Below are positions 8,074 through 16,504 of a DNA stretch of 64,000 nt, in pieces. Position 1 is the first letter of the stretch; each line of letters opens with the position of its first letter. The stretch is from Pelosinus fermentans DSM 17108 (lineage in GTDB: Bacteria > Bacillota > Negativicutes > DSM-13327): the NCBI RefSeq assembly GCF_000271485.2, contig NZ_AKVN02000001.1, positions 2,505,501 through 2,569,500 of the forward strand. The letters run 5' to 3'. The translations under genes and the position numbers were made by a program. The notes under the pieces were generated by a model, which did no database searches, was not told the origin of the DNA, and saw only the letters and a program-made list of their open reading frames with translations.

Positions 8074-9366
8074 ATGGCAAAAATTTTATTGAAAAATGCT
8101 GAAGTATTAGGAGCTGATGGTATTGTTAAGTCAGCTGATATTGCGGTAGAAGATACTTTAATTCATCAGGTTGGTGATATAGCAGCTGAGTGGCATGCTG
8201 ATAAGGTGATCGATTGCACAAATAAATTGGCAATCCCTGGTTTAGTTAATACACATACACATGCAGCTATGACGCTTTTTCGTAGCTATGCTGATGATAT
8301 GGTATTAATGGATTGGCTGCAGAATAAGATTTGGCCAGCTGAGGGAAATTTAGTTGCTGAAGATGTGTATTGGGGGACAGCATTAGCAATTGCAGAAATG
8401 ATAAAATCAGGTACTACTACTTTTTCCGATATGTATTTTCACATGCCTCAGGTAGCTGAGGCTGTAGCTGAAAGTGGTATAAGAGCTGTGTTGGCTAGAG
8501 GTATGGCAGGAGTTGCACCAAATGGTGAACAAGCATTGATAGAAAGCGAAGATTTTTTCCGACAATATCATAATGCTGGCGATGGTCGTATTTCTGTAAT
8601 GCTTGGACCTCATGCGCCTTATACTTGTCCGCCGGAATATTTGAAGCGAGTGGCGAATCTGGCACAACGTTTAGGAGCAGAAATTCATATCCACTTATCT
8701 GAAACAATCGGAGAAGTAGTTGAATGTAAAAAAAAGCATGGAAAATCGCCAATTGAATTAATGAAAGATCTGGGCGTTCTTGAATGTGGCGTATTAGCTG
8801 CTCATTGTGTGCATGTATCGGATGCAGATATACTCCTTATGAAAGAGGCAAATGTTAGAGTTGCTCATAATCCTGGAAGTAATATGAAATTAGCAAGTGG
8901 CGTTGCTCCTGTACCTGCTATGTTAAAAGCGGGTTTATGCGTAGGGTTAGGTACCGACGGTGCTGCTAGCAATAATAATTTAGATATGCTGGAGGAACTA
9001 AGATTAGCAGCTATGTTACATAAGGTTCATGCTTTGGATCCATTATTGATACCTGCTAATACCGCAGTTGAGATGGCTACAGTTAATGGTGCTCAGGCTT
9101 TGGGTCTTGGCGATGTTGTGGGCAGGATTGTTCCTGGGTTTAAAGCCGACATTACATTATTTAATATGCATTCTCCTCACTGGTATCCACGTCATGATAG
9201 GGTATCACTATTAGCATATTCTGCTGGAGCTGGGGATGTTCATACAGTAATGGTGGATGGTAAAATTCTATTAGATAACAAATGTTTAACGACCATTGAT
9301 GAAGAGCGGCTCATGTATGAGGCTGATAGACGTGGCAGGCGCCTAGTACAGCATCATCAATCTTAA
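8074..9366 (+). CDS. mtaD: 5-methylthioadenosine/S-adenosylhomocysteine deaminase
   Basis: This amidohydrolase deaminates MTA and SAH to the inosyl forms. The metal motif NTHTHAAM, the HLSET segment and GTDGAASNNNLDM are all present; length is 430 residues from ATG 8074, which follows GGGAGGAAG. It offers a second outlet for the substrates of mtnP and ahcY just upstream. Substrate preference (MTA, SAH or adenosine) cannot be read from sequence. Confidence 0.9.
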   Translation: MAKILLKNAEVLGADGIVKSADIAVEDTLIHQVGDIAAEWHADKVIDCTNKLAIPGLVNTHTHAAMTLFRSYADDMVLMDWLQNKIWPAEGNLVAEDVYWGTALAIAEMIKSGTTTFSDMYFHMPQVAEAVAESGIRAVLARGMAGVAPNGEQALIESEDFFRQYHNAGDGRISVMLGPHAPYTCPPEYLKRVANLAQRLGAEIHIHLSETIGEVVECKKKHGKSPIELMKDLGVLECGVLAAHCVHVSDADILLMKEANVRVAHNPGSNMKLASGVAPVPAMLKAGLCVGLGTDGAASNNNLDMLEELRLAAMLHKVHALDPLLIPANTAVEMATVNGAQALGLGDVVGRIVPGFKADITLFNMHSPHWYPRHDRVSLLAYSAGAGDVHTVMVDGKILLDNKCLTTIDEERLMYEADRRGRRLVQHHQS

Positions 9367-9643
9367 TCCTATATATTCTGGCTGTGTAGGGGTGTTTTTC
9401 GTAAACCTGTACTGGCGTCAATCGGCATACCTGTGGTATGCTTCATTCCTTCGCCTTGCTTTATGAAAGATCCCTTCACTGCTATAATCTTAAAGTTAAT
9501 GCGTACTAGTCAAATTAAAGTTTTAAAATATAGTTTTCTTTCATAAGTTAAATCAATTCTAAAGGATTTAAAGCCAAATATCACGAATACATAATACTAG
9601 CAGGAATGAGGAATGGATTAGTTATTTTAAGGAGGTATGAATG
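9367..9643. other. intergenic region without a gene
   Basis: I see no coding frame with a ribosome binding site. It contains a short hairpin, GCATACC/GGTATGC, without a T run. Confidence 0.5.
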
Positions 9644-9991
9644 ATGCGTGCTTTAAATTTTTATTCATCCAATTATCATAGCCAATTAATCTGTAGGCGT
9701 AAGACTTGCACCATTCGCCGCGGAGATAAAACTCATAAATATAATGAAGGTGATATTATATGGGTAACAGTTGGAAAACGTTTTGCTCAAAAAAAGAAAA
9801 TATATACCGCTGTTATTGATCGAGTTTTAGTTAAACCCATATCTCAATTAACAAAAGAAGATTTGCAAGGGGAGAACCCTGAAATTACGAATGTTGATGA
9901 TTTGATGATCTTCTTACAAAGTATCTATGATAAAACATTTACATTAAGTGATACTGTGACCGTAGTGTATTTTTCAGAAATTATTGAATAA
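9644..9991 (+). CDS. ASCH/PUA-like domain protein
   Basis: A 115-residue cytoplasmic protein. The pattern of a basic N-terminal strand with CRRKTCTIRRGDKTHKYNEGD, then a strand with GKRF and a valine-rich VIDRVLVKPISQLT, resembles ASCH domains (PUA-like, thought to bind RNA). The second ATG (9644) is preferred because GGAGGT then has 7-base spacing. Its neighbours give no functional hint. Confidence 0.65.
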   Translation: MRALNFYSSNYHSQLICRRKTCTIRRGDKTHKYNEGDIIWVTVGKRFAQKKKIYTAVIDRVLVKPISQLTKEDLQGENPEITNVDDLMIFLQSIYDKTFTLSDTVTVVYFSEIIE

Positions 9992-10068
9992 GTATTCTAC
10001 CGAAATTTTTTATGCGTATAATATAAACTATATTATAAATATATTTATTTTTGAGGAGTGTTTATAGC

Positions 10069-10644
10069 ATGTTAGAAACAAAAGTTCCAGTAGGTATTTC
10101 AGCAAGACATATTCATGTATCCCAAGCAGATTTAGATACTTTATATGGAGAAGGGTATCAGCTCACTGTTAAGAAAGACTTATTACAGGTAGGGCAGTTT
10201 GCTGCTAATGAAACAGTGGATTTGGTTACAGAGAAGTCTTCTTTTAAAAATGTTCGAATTTTAGGACCTGTGCGTAAGCAAACTCAGGTGGAAATAGCTC
10301 TTACAGATGCTTTAAAGCTTAAAATAGGCATTCCAGTTCGTGAGTCAGGAGATACAAAAGGATCTGCCGGCATTACTGTTGTTGGACCTAAAGGTACAGT
10401 AACTCTTGAAGAGGGGGTTATTGCTGCAGGGCGCCATATCCATATGAGCATTGATGATGCTCAAAAATTTGGTGTACAGGATAATGAAATTGTCAAGGTG
10501 CGTTGTGACGGCGAAAGAGGTTTGACTTTTGATAATGTATTAATAAGAGTTCATGAAAACTTCCGCTTGGAAATGCATATTGATACTGATGAAGCAAATG
10601 CAGCAATGTGCAAAAATGGCTGTACAGTTGAAATAATTAAGTAG
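10069..10644 (+). CDS. pduL: phosphate propanoyltransferase (PduL type)
   Basis: PduL moves an acyl group between CoA and phosphate (propionyl- or acetyl-phosphate). Two half-motifs GISARHIHVSQADL and GRHIHMSIDDA supply the zinc-binding histidines of the two beta-barrel domains; length is 191 residues. No other microcompartment genes adjoin it and the N-terminus has no encapsulation extension, so it probably serves as a cytosolic phosphotransacylase. The start follows GAGGAG. A strong terminator follows. Confidence 0.9.
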   Translation: MLETKVPVGISARHIHVSQADLDTLYGEGYQLTVKKDLLQVGQFAANETVDLVTEKSSFKNVRILGPVRKQTQVEIALTDALKLKIGIPVRESGDTKGSAGITVVGPKGTVTLEEGVIAAGRHIHMSIDDAQKFGVQDNEIVKVRCDGERGLTFDNVLIRVHENFRLEMHIDTDEANAAMCKNGCTVEIIK

Positions 10645-10649
10645 TAAAG

Positions 10650-10697
10650 AAAAGACTTGATCAACTTTCTAGAAAATGTTGATCAAGTCTTTTTACA
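10650..10697 (+). terminator. terminator after pduL
   Basis: Sixteen base pairs: AAAAGACTTGATCAAC (10650-10665) with GTTGATCAAGTCTTTT (10678-10693), ending in a T run. Confidence 0.88.
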
Positions 10698-10865
10698 GTT
10701 ATAAACCAATCAAACAGTGCAGCAGATTAACAAAACGTATCAAAATTCAGCTTTCTTTCAGAATGAGGTTTTATAATTGTTTTAATTTTAAATTTTATTC
10801 AATAATAATACTTCCTGTCTAAGATTATTAGTGACATGTTAACTTTAGCACGAAGCGCCATACTG

Positions 10866-11026
10866 AGTATTCGCCAACTGCTTTTAATTCTGTTAGATAA
10901 TGCAATAAAGTATACAACACCTCGGGGAAAGGTATCTGTTGGATTGTATTAGCTCGCGGAGGAAGTGTGAAAATAGAGAGTCAGGTGAGCAAAGGGTCAA
11001 CATTCATAATTATCTTACCACAGTAA
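10866..11026 (+). pseudogene. relic of a sensor histidine kinase ATPase domain
   Basis: One frame reads SIRQLLLILLDNAIKYTTPRG, the N box of a histidine kinase, then stops. A neighbouring frame reads RGGSVKIESQVSKGSTFIIILP, the family's C-terminal end, then the stop. The G1, F and G2 boxes between them are missing, so an internal deletion and a frame change are both present. No kinase upstream part is found. It is followed by a good terminator. Confidence 0.75.
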
Positions 11027-11057
11027 AACCCGCAGGTTTATTACTGTGGATTTTTTT
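11018..11057 (+). terminator. terminator after the histidine kinase relic
   Basis: CCACAGTAA (11018-11026) pairs with TTACTGTGG (11041-11049), followed by ATTTTTTT. Confidence 0.8.
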
Positions 11058-11185
11058 GTGAATATTTTACTGTTTTAAATTGATATAAAAAAATATACCA
11101 TAGGGTTAGTTTTTTACATATTATGTGACACCGTATTGCATCTGCTATTCATAGAATATAGTAAGTGTGTATATGAGGTGATGTT

Positions 11186-12112
11186 ATGGCTGGCAAGAGT
11201 AATGAATACAAGTTAAATAATAGAAAACAAAAGGTAGGAGTAGCCTTGAGTGGTGGTGGCATTCGAGGTATGGCACACATAGGAGTACTAAAAGTACTAG
11301 TTGAACATAACATTCCAATTGATATGATTAGCGGAACCAGTGCAGGTGCAATCATTGCTAGTATGTATGCTTGTGGCTATACTCCACAACAAATGCAAAA
11401 TATGATACAAAATATTAAAATGGATGAACTAATTGATTTAAATGTTACTGTAGGTGATCTCTTCAAACACGGTATGAAATGGTTGTTTAATGGTGCGTTT
11501 CGTTTTTGGTCTGTATTACCTACTGGTTTTATAAAAGGGGATAAGGTAGAGCAATATTTTTATCATTTATGGCAGAATAAGACTGTAAGAGATACCCAGA
11601 TTCCAATTGCCATTACGGCTGTTGATTTACATTCTGCAGATACTATATTCTTTACTACTCCAGTCTTTGATCGCCGTGGTATCTTAAATGCAAGATATTA
11701 TCATAATACCTCATTAACAGAAGCTGTTCGTGCAAGTATTTCAATACCAGGAATATTCTTTCCAAAGAAATATCGGAGTATGACATTAGTAGATGGAGCA
11801 GTTAAAAATAATTTGCCAACTGATATTTTGCGTCATATGGGAGCTGATATAGTAATTGGAGTGGATTTAGGCTATGATGGTCAGTTTAACTATGATATTA
11901 AGACTGTAGGAGAAATATTAATACAATGTATTGAAATAATGGGGCGGGAAGTAACCTTGCTTAAAGCAGAACAATATGCTGATATTATTATTCGTCCTAA
12001 TACTTTTCAAACAAAATTTAAAGATACTAAACAAGCTTTGCTATGTATAGGTCAAGGAGAACAAGCGGCAAAAGATAAATTATCATTGATAAAAGCCTTA
12101 CTGAATAATTAA
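11186..12112 (+). CDS. patatin-like phospholipase
   Basis: A 308-residue protein of the RssA/patatin family, serine lipid hydrolases with a Ser-Asp dyad. The oxyanion-hole motif SGGGIRGMAHIG, the nucleophile elbow SGTSAGA (GxSxG) and the VDGAVKNNLP (Asp) motif are all intact. No signal peptide is visible, so it is probably cytosolic or membrane-associated. The start ATG 11186 follows GAGGTG. It is monocistronic, bounded by the terminator at 11018 and one at 12139. Substrate unknown. Confidence 0.88.
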   Translation: MAGKSNEYKLNNRKQKVGVALSGGGIRGMAHIGVLKVLVEHNIPIDMISGTSAGAIIASMYACGYTPQQMQNMIQNIKMDELIDLNVTVGDLFKHGMKWLFNGAFRFWSVLPTGFIKGDKVEQYFYHLWQNKTVRDTQIPIAITAVDLHSADTIFFTTPVFDRRGILNARYYHNTSLTEAVRASISIPGIFFPKKYRSMTLVDGAVKNNLPTDILRHMGADIVIGVDLGYDGQFNYDIKTVGEILIQCIEIMGREVTLLKAEQYADIIIRPNTFQTKFKDTKQALLCIGQGEQAAKDKLSLIKALLNN

Positions 12113-12138
12113 TCATAGATCTATAGTAATTATTAATT

Positions 12139-12163
12139 ACCGCTTTTTTAGGCGGTCTTTTTA
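12139..12163 (+). terminator. terminator after the patatin gene
   Basis: ACCGC pairs with GCGGT and is followed by CTTTTT. Confidence 0.7.
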
Positions 12164-12283
12164 TGATTTTCATTAGTGTACTTAAGTGAAAATAGCTGCT
12201 CTTGATAGAGCAGCCAATACAAGTAATACATTTCTTTAAATCTACTACATATTGCAAATGAATATAAAGATGAATGTTGATTA

Positions 12284-12403
12284 TTAATGAGATTTTTTTT
12301 CTTCTTTGGAATCTTTGGATGATATAGTAGTGGTTTTCATATTTTTCAATGCTTGTTGTTGTTTACTCCACTCATTCGTACGATCAGGATGCTTTTCACC
12401 CAT
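12284..12403 (-). CDS. small hydrophilic protein, 39 residues
   Basis: The - strand has AGGAGGTGATAATT directly before ATG, then MGEKHPDRTNEWSKQQQALK and a Ser/Lys-rich tail ending KSH. The ribosome binding site is near perfect, so I consider it expressed. A hairpin GCTGCTC/GAGCAGC (12188-12210) with a T-rich end on the - strand could end it. No family recognised. The IS1182-type element lies 88 bases upstream of its start. Confidence 0.65.
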   Translation of the reverse strand: MGEKHPDRTNEWSKQQQALKNMKTTTISSKDSKEEKKSH

Positions 12404-12490
12404 AATTATCACCTCCTGATTTAGTTTTCCCAAGGTTTTTTATTAAATTCAAAGTAATATATATTATTCTAAAGAACATGGAGAAATTAG

Positions 12491-14388
12491 TTAATTATAG
12501 TTAAAAGGGGCTGTCGCGCTAAGACAGCCCTAAAAACAAAAGACGGCAGTCAGCAGTAGCTGAAAGCCGTCTTTTGTTGTAAAATCAAGATTGTGAAAAA
12601 CAAGAAATTACCTTTAAATTATACAGCAGACGGAAATGTATATCAACTGGTATTCCCGATGGACATTGGAGAGATGATCCCGGTAGATGATTCGGTACGG
12701 CTACTCAGCGTGGTGTTAGAAAGGATGGATTATAGCAAACTGTACGCCGCGTACTCTCGGATGGGGAGAATCGAGATTTCACCGAGACGTCTATTTAAAA
12801 TCGTCGTATATGGATATATGAACGGTATCTATTCGAGCCGCAAGCTCGAACAGGCTTGCCGGCGAGACGTCAACTTCATGTATCTCTTAGGTCGGGAGAA
12901 AGCACCCAATCACGCCACCATCGCACGCTTTCGCAGCGAGCGACTGCCAGCGGTTATAGACGATCTGTTCTCCCAGCTTGTACGGCTGTTGGAAGAAGCG
13001 GGCGAACTGTCGCTCTCAAGTGTATTCATCGACGGAACCAAGCTGGAGGCCAATGCTAACCGCTACAGCTTTGTCTGGAAGAAATCCACGCAAATGAACG
13101 AACAGAAGCTACAGGCAAGGATGAAATCAGATCTGCCGACGCTAGCAGCAGAGTTCGGTCTGCGTTTTCATGTTGGTCAGAAAATTAAGGCCAAGGACCT
13201 AAAGAAACTGCGCAAACGGCTAAAAGCCCTGCAAGCCGAACGCGGCATTGTCTTTGTTCACGGCAAAGGGCAACGCAAAAGTCCGCTGCAGCGGGCTCTG
13301 GAGAAGGTAGAGGACTGCCTTACCCGGCAGAAGCAGTACGACGACTACAATCACAGCTTTGGGGAACGCAACAGCTTTTCCAAGACGGATAGAGATGCGA
13401 CGTTCATGCGGATGAAAGAGGATCATATGAAAAATGGTCAGCTTAAACCAGGCTACAACGCTACCCTGGCAGTGGACGCCGAATATATTGTAGCCGCCAT
13501 GATCAGTCAGGAGCGCAGCGACAGCCAAACATTGATCCCGATGCTGGAGACGCTCAAGGGACTGGGGTATACAAAGCCGGTAGCGGACGCGGGTTACGAG
13601 AGTGAGGAGAACTACACTTGGTGCGAGAAAAACGGACAATTCGCGTTTATTAAGCCGCGCAACCATGATACAGCCAAGACGAAGAAATACAGGACGAACA
13701 TCGGCAAACGGGAAAACATGCGCTACGACGCAAACACCGATAGCTATCTATGCCACATGGGTCGGCCCATCCGGGCAGCATATGAGAAAAAGACCAAGTC
13801 TAAAGCCGGTTATCCGATTGTAACAACGGTGTACACCTGCTCGGAATGTACTGACTGTCCGCATAAAGCCCAATGCATCAAAGGAGCAAGCAAGACGCCG
13901 CTTGAGCAGCGGAGCAAAAACCTGTATATCTCCAAAACCTTTTTGCGCCAGCGCGAACAAATGCAGGAGCGGATCCAAAGCGAAGAAGGGATCTTGTTGC
14001 GCATCAACCGTTCCATTCAGGTAGAGGGGGCTTTTGGGGTGCTCAAACAGGACATGGGCTTCCGGCGGTTTCTGATGAGGGGCAGCGTCAAGGTGAAGAT
14101 CGAGTTCTTGTTGTTGTGTATGGGGTATAATCTAAACAAACTCCACAACAAAACCCAAAGCAGCCGCTGTGGAAAGTATCTACATATTCCCAAAACGGCC
14201 TGACAACCACATACAGACTTTTTCTTAGGGGAAGAGACTTCCTCTATTTCATTATGTCCAAAAATCGCCTGACGGTTTATTTTTCTGTGTTCATCCGCCT
14301 GTTTTCTATCTGCTTGCACAAAAAAAGGGGCGCCGCATTACATTTTTTCAAAAAACGTTTTGCGACAGCCCCTTTTAACTATAATTAA
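12491..14388 (+). mobile_element. IS1182-family insertion sequence
   Basis: The ends are 27-base perfect inverted repeats (12491-12517 and 14362-14388) with the tip GGGGCTGTCGC. The outer 14 bases (TTAATTATAGTTAA and its reverse complement) may be palindromic target rather than element. Inside the left end are two hairpins: GGGCTGTC/GACAGCCC and a GACGGC/GCCGTC stem with a T run, which would stop read-through into the transposase. The element is visibly more GC-rich than its host. It appears complete and its transposase is intact. It sits 3 bases after the stop of the 14392-14700 gene. Confidence 0.88.
12593..14203 (+). CDS. IS1182-family DDE transposase
   Basis: 536 residues with an N-terminal DUF772-like DNA-binding region (SRKLEQACRRDVNFMYLLG, NHATIARFR) and a DDE core: the first Asp in SVFIDGTKLEANANRY, the second in VADAGYESEENY, and Glu in VEGAFGVLKQDMGFRRF. 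A Cys-rich segment (CSECTDCPHKAQC) typical of this family precedes the last motif. GTG start 12593. Codon use and GC content differ from neighbours, consistent with recent acquisition. Confidence 0.93.
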   Translation: MKNKKLPLNYTADGNVYQLVFPMDIGEMIPVDDSVRLLSVVLERMDYSKLYAAYSRMGRIEISPRRLFKIVVYGYMNGIYSSRKLEQACRRDVNFMYLLGREKAPNHATIARFRSERLPAVIDDLFSQLVRLLEEAGELSLSSVFIDGTKLEANANRYSFVWKKSTQMNEQKLQARMKSDLPTLAAEFGLRFHVGQKIKAKDLKKLRKRLKALQAERGIVFVHGKGQRKSPLQRALEKVEDCLTRQKQYDDYNHSFGERNSFSKTDRDATFMRMKEDHMKNGQLKPGYNATLAVDAEYIVAAMISQERSDSQTLIPMLETLKGLGYTKPVADAGYESEENYTWCEKNGQFAFIKPRNHDTAKTKKYRTNIGKRENMRYDANTDSYLCHMGRPIRAAYEKKTKSKAGYPIVTTVYTCSECTDCPHKAQCIKGASKTPLEQRSKNLYISKTFLRQREQMQERIQSEEGILLRINRSIQVEGAFGVLKQDMGFRRFLMRGSVKVKIEFLLLCMGYNLNKLHNKTQSSRCGKYLHIPKTA

Positions 14389-14391
14389 GAT

Positions 14392-14700
14392 TTAATTGCT
14401 AGAAGTAATGGTGGTCGCATCTGTATCGCAGATACCGCCGGGAGCAATAAATAAAATTTGTTCTACATTAACAGCGATAATTGTACCTATGGGGAATTCC
14501 GGTCCATTTATTACATCAACTGGACATGTTAATTGTAATAGAATAAATTCGGAATCTTCCTGTACAATATAAGTTGGTTCCTTACAATGGCGGTTTTCTA
14601 TTTCGCCTAGAAATGTTCCCGTTAAAGAGTACTCTTCGAGTACTACCGTTATAATTAAGCCACCAGTAAGATCAAAACCCTTTCCTTTCGGATATTTCAT
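14392..14700 (-). CDS. conserved-looking hypothetical protein, 102 residues
   Basis: The start is ATG 14700, preceded by AAGGAG. The protein is mostly beta-like (GGLIITVVLEEYSLTGTFLGEI, EFILLQLTCPVDVINGPEFPIGTIIAVNVEQILFIAPGG) with no membrane helix or signal peptide, and ends in a Thr/Ser-rich tail. I do not recognise a family. The IS is inserted immediately after its stop, probably in its terminator, leaving the coding region intact. Confidence 0.6.
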   Translation of the reverse strand: MKYPKGKGFDLTGGLIITVVLEEYSLTGTFLGEIENRHCKEPTYIVQEDSEFILLQLTCPVDVINGPEFPIGTIIAVNVEQILFIAPGGICDTDATTITSSN

Positions 14701-14924
14701 TTTCTCTGCTCCTTCATTCATTTTTTAATCATATATATTAAATCACCTGCTGTATACTATTCGTGGATTATAGTAAATGTGACATAGTAAGTTATTATTC
14801 ATTATTGCTTATTGAAATCACAAAAAATTTAACAAATGGAGAGTGCTGAAATGTAACAATATATTAAAATGAAACCCTGTCAGGAAAAAGAGTGACCCTA
14901 TGATATGGTTCAATATATTTAGGA

Positions 14925-14963
14925 GAAAAAACTAGCCATTCATAATTGAGCTGGTTTTTTTAT
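14925..14963 (+). terminator. isolated terminator in a 350-base gene-free stretch
   Basis: AAAAAACTAGC pairs with GCTGGTTTTTT in the region 14701-15059, which otherwise shows no gene. It may end a lost or very small transcript. Confidence 0.55.
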
Positions 14964-15059
14964 TAAAAGCTGATCGTATCATCTAAGCTTGTTTGATAAA
15001 CTGAATCATTTAAGCTATAATATTGAAGAATAATGTAGAATTTATGGGAGTTGATATAT

Positions 15060-16436
15060 ATGTCAAAACCAGATCAATATAATGTAGAAATACCATCAAA
15101 TGAAGTGAAGGATTCCAATATAAAATATTTTACTACGTATACTTATGGTTGCCAGATGAACCAACATGACTCTGAGCGATTAGCTGGTCAACTTAAAAGT
15201 ATTGGCTATGAATATACTGAGAGTCTGGAGGATGCCAGTTTTATTTTAATTAATACTTGCTGCGTACGAGAAAGCGCTGAGAAAAAGATCTATGGTAAAA
15301 TCGGAGAACTAAAAAATTTAAAGGTAAGCAATCCGAATCTCATTATTGCCATTGCGGGTTGCATGGCTCAAAAGGATAAAGAAAAATTATTTAAAAAAGC
15401 GCCACATATCGATTTAATTATTGGTACTCACAACGTGCATCAGTTAGTTGAGATTGTTAAAGAGTTTGAAGAATCAAAAGATCGTGTTTTAGCCGTTTGG
15501 GATCAAGCCGAACGTTTAGCACCTGACGTACCTACGATACGTCGCGGAAAGATTTCAGCGTGGGTACCTATTATGTATGGTTGCAATAATTTTTGTACAT
15601 ATTGTATTGTACCTTATGTGAGGGGACGTGAACGGAGCCGCCCTTTACATGATATTATAGAGGAAATTCATCAATTAGGACTAGATGGATTTAAAGAGAT
15701 TACATTATTAGGGCAAAATGTTAATTCCTATGGCAATGATACAAAAGAATATGGTGATTTTGCTGATTTACTTAAGGCCGTTGATCAAGTGGAAACCATT
15801 GAACGTGTTCGCTATATGACATCGCATCCACGTGATATAAACGATAAGGTAATTAATACGATTTTAAATAGTAAAAAGATCTGTGATCATTTTCATTTAC
15901 CTGTTCAGTCAGGCAGTGATGCCATTTTAAAAATGATGAATAGGGGCTATACAACTGACTATTATCGTGAATTAGTTAGAAAAATTCGCAAAGCTATTCC
16001 TCATGCGAGTCTTACTACTGATATTATTGTAGGTTTTCCTGGTGAAAGTGATGAATTATTTCAAGAAACTCTTGAATTTCTTAAAGAAATTCGCTTTGAT
16101 GCTTCTTATACATTTTTGTATTCTAAACGTTCTGGTACACCAGCAGCTACGATGACTGATCAAATACCTTTGGTAGTCAAAAAAGAAAGACTGCAAAAAT
16201 TAATGGATGTACAGAATGATATAAGCTTGGAAATTAATCAACAATTCACAGATACTGTAGTGACTGTTATAGTGGAGGGGCCTAGTCAAAGAGATGAGAA
16301 CAGGCTTATGGGGCGTACCACTACTAATAAGATAGTTCTATGGGACAAGCAAGGAACAGAGGAAGTTGGTCAGCTTGCAAATATTAAAATTACAACTGCA
16401 CAAACCTGGATATTAAAGGGAAAATTAATCGATTAA
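15060..16436 (+). CDS. miaB: tRNA-2-methylthio-N6-dimethylallyladenosine synthase
   Basis: MiaB adds a methylthio group to i6A37 of tRNA. N-terminal cluster cysteines are in TYGCQMNQHDSE, NTCCVRESAE and AGCMAQKDKE; the radical SAM motif is YGCNNFCTYCIVPYVRGRERSR; a TRAM domain closes the protein. About 458 residues from ATG 15060, which follows GGGAG. The base it modifies is made by MiaA, encoded at 21788 in the same direction. Confidence 0.95.
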   Translation: MSKPDQYNVEIPSNEVKDSNIKYFTTYTYGCQMNQHDSERLAGQLKSIGYEYTESLEDASFILINTCCVRESAEKKIYGKIGELKNLKVSNPNLIIAIAGCMAQKDKEKLFKKAPHIDLIIGTHNVHQLVEIVKEFEESKDRVLAVWDQAERLAPDVPTIRRGKISAWVPIMYGCNNFCTYCIVPYVRGRERSRPLHDIIEEIHQLGLDGFKEITLLGQNVNSYGNDTKEYGDFADLLKAVDQVETIERVRYMTSHPRDINDKVINTILNSKKICDHFHLPVQSGSDAILKMMNRGYTTDYYRELVRKIRKAIPHASLTTDIIVGFPGESDELFQETLEFLKEIRFDASYTFLYSKRSGTPAATMTDQIPLVVKKERLQKLMDVQNDISLEINQQFTDTVVTVIVEGPSQRDENRLMGRTTTNKIVLWDKQGTEEVGQLANIKITTAQTWILKGKLID

Positions 16437-16504
16437 TCTGACTTACATAGCAATATCCCTTTTTATATAATTTCGACTACACTAAGAAAGAGAGGCGAAC
16501 ACCT

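Noticed and set aside
9367-9643. Possible shared repeat between this stretch and 25560-25680 (both contain GTACTGG and GC-rich bits)
   Set aside because: Only short words match; no alignable repeat unit by eye.
13220-13666. Long - strand frame inside the IS1182 transposase
   Set aside because: It is a shadow of the transposase; no ribosome binding site and no family resemblance.
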